Source: Clostridium sp. UBA1056 | Lineage (GTDB): Bacteria > Bacillota > Clostridia > Clostridiales > Clostridiaceae | Direction: 5' to 3' | Length of the DNA stretch: 13,052 nt | Assembly: GCA_002316385.1 (NCBI GenBank) | Contig: DCDL01000059.1 | Coordinates: forward strand, 88,127 to 101,178 | Shown here: positions 12,972 to 13,052 of the stretch, one piece after another | How positions within the stretch are numbered: position 1 is the stretch's first letter | Layout: every line of letters begins with the position of its first letter | The notes under the pieces: generated by a model | The model's database searches: none | Told to the model about the DNA's origin: nothing | The model's input: only the letters and a program-made list of their open reading frames with translations | Made by a program: the position numbers and the translations under genes

Positions 12972-13052
12972 TAATTATAGCTTAGGCATCTGAAAATAAA
13001 TAATAAGTCAAAGATGGGAAGTATATTTTGAGTTAGACAAGGAAACAGGTTC

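Larger units (their letters stand above)
12720..13052. other. Intergenic region upstream of the MATE gene, to the right edge
   Basis: It holds the presumed MATE promoter region, a perfect dyad (12826-12840) and a large hairpin (12925-12971). No confident -35/-10 pair for the MATE gene was found. The last 80 bases may contain the end of a minus-strand gene (a frame stopping at 13010-13008 or at 12973-12971) or a start-less plus-strand frame open from 13000 to the edge. I cannot choose between them. Confidence 0.5.

Overview
The window looks like chromosomal DNA from a spore-forming, low-GC Firmicute, most likely Clostridium in the strict sense. The evidence is very AT-rich intergenic DNA, strong AAGGAG-type ribosome binding sites, a short prolyl-tRNA synthetase without an editing domain, and proteins of clostridial types (C_GCAxxG_C_C protein, TDT transporter, VanZ protein, leaderless DUF4163/DUF3298 protein). 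This assignment is an inference from gene content, not a database match.

Left part (1-6300). A two-gene operon on the minus strand encodes a cysteine-motif protein and a TDT-family membrane transporter. Divergent from it is proS on the plus strand, closed by a textbook terminator. On the minus strand follow a VanZ-domain membrane protein with a large extra C-terminal domain, then ung (uracil-DNA glycosylase). A 42-codon gene missed by length cut-offs lies at 6136-6264 on the minus strand. It has a near-ideal ribosome binding site, partial resemblance to small acid-soluble spore proteins and a sigma-G-like promoter.

Middle part (6492-10755). This is the most unusual region. About 1.53 kb is present twice in direct orientation (6492-8020 and 9209-10755), with a decayed insertion-sequence transposase between the copies. 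Each unit carries a promoter, a gene for a 377/382-residue protein (Tyr/acidic N-terminus, Pro-rich tandem repeats, Trp-rich domain, RsiV-like DUF4163/DUF3298 domain, no signal peptide), a long hairpin terminator and a gene remnant on the other strand. The C-terminal halves include a 351-bp identical tract, while the Pro-rich and Trp-rich parts have diverged. This suggests gene conversion of one part and diversification of another. A spore-surface role is plausible but inferred.

Right part (10756-13052). A GreA-family transcription factor directly follows the second unit, and its promoter may lie inside the repeated DNA. A MATE efflux pump is encoded convergently, with a perfect 15-bp dyad upstream that could be a repressor operator. 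A 22-bp hairpin near the right edge, with a T-rich tail on the minus strand, probably ends a gene that lies outside the window.
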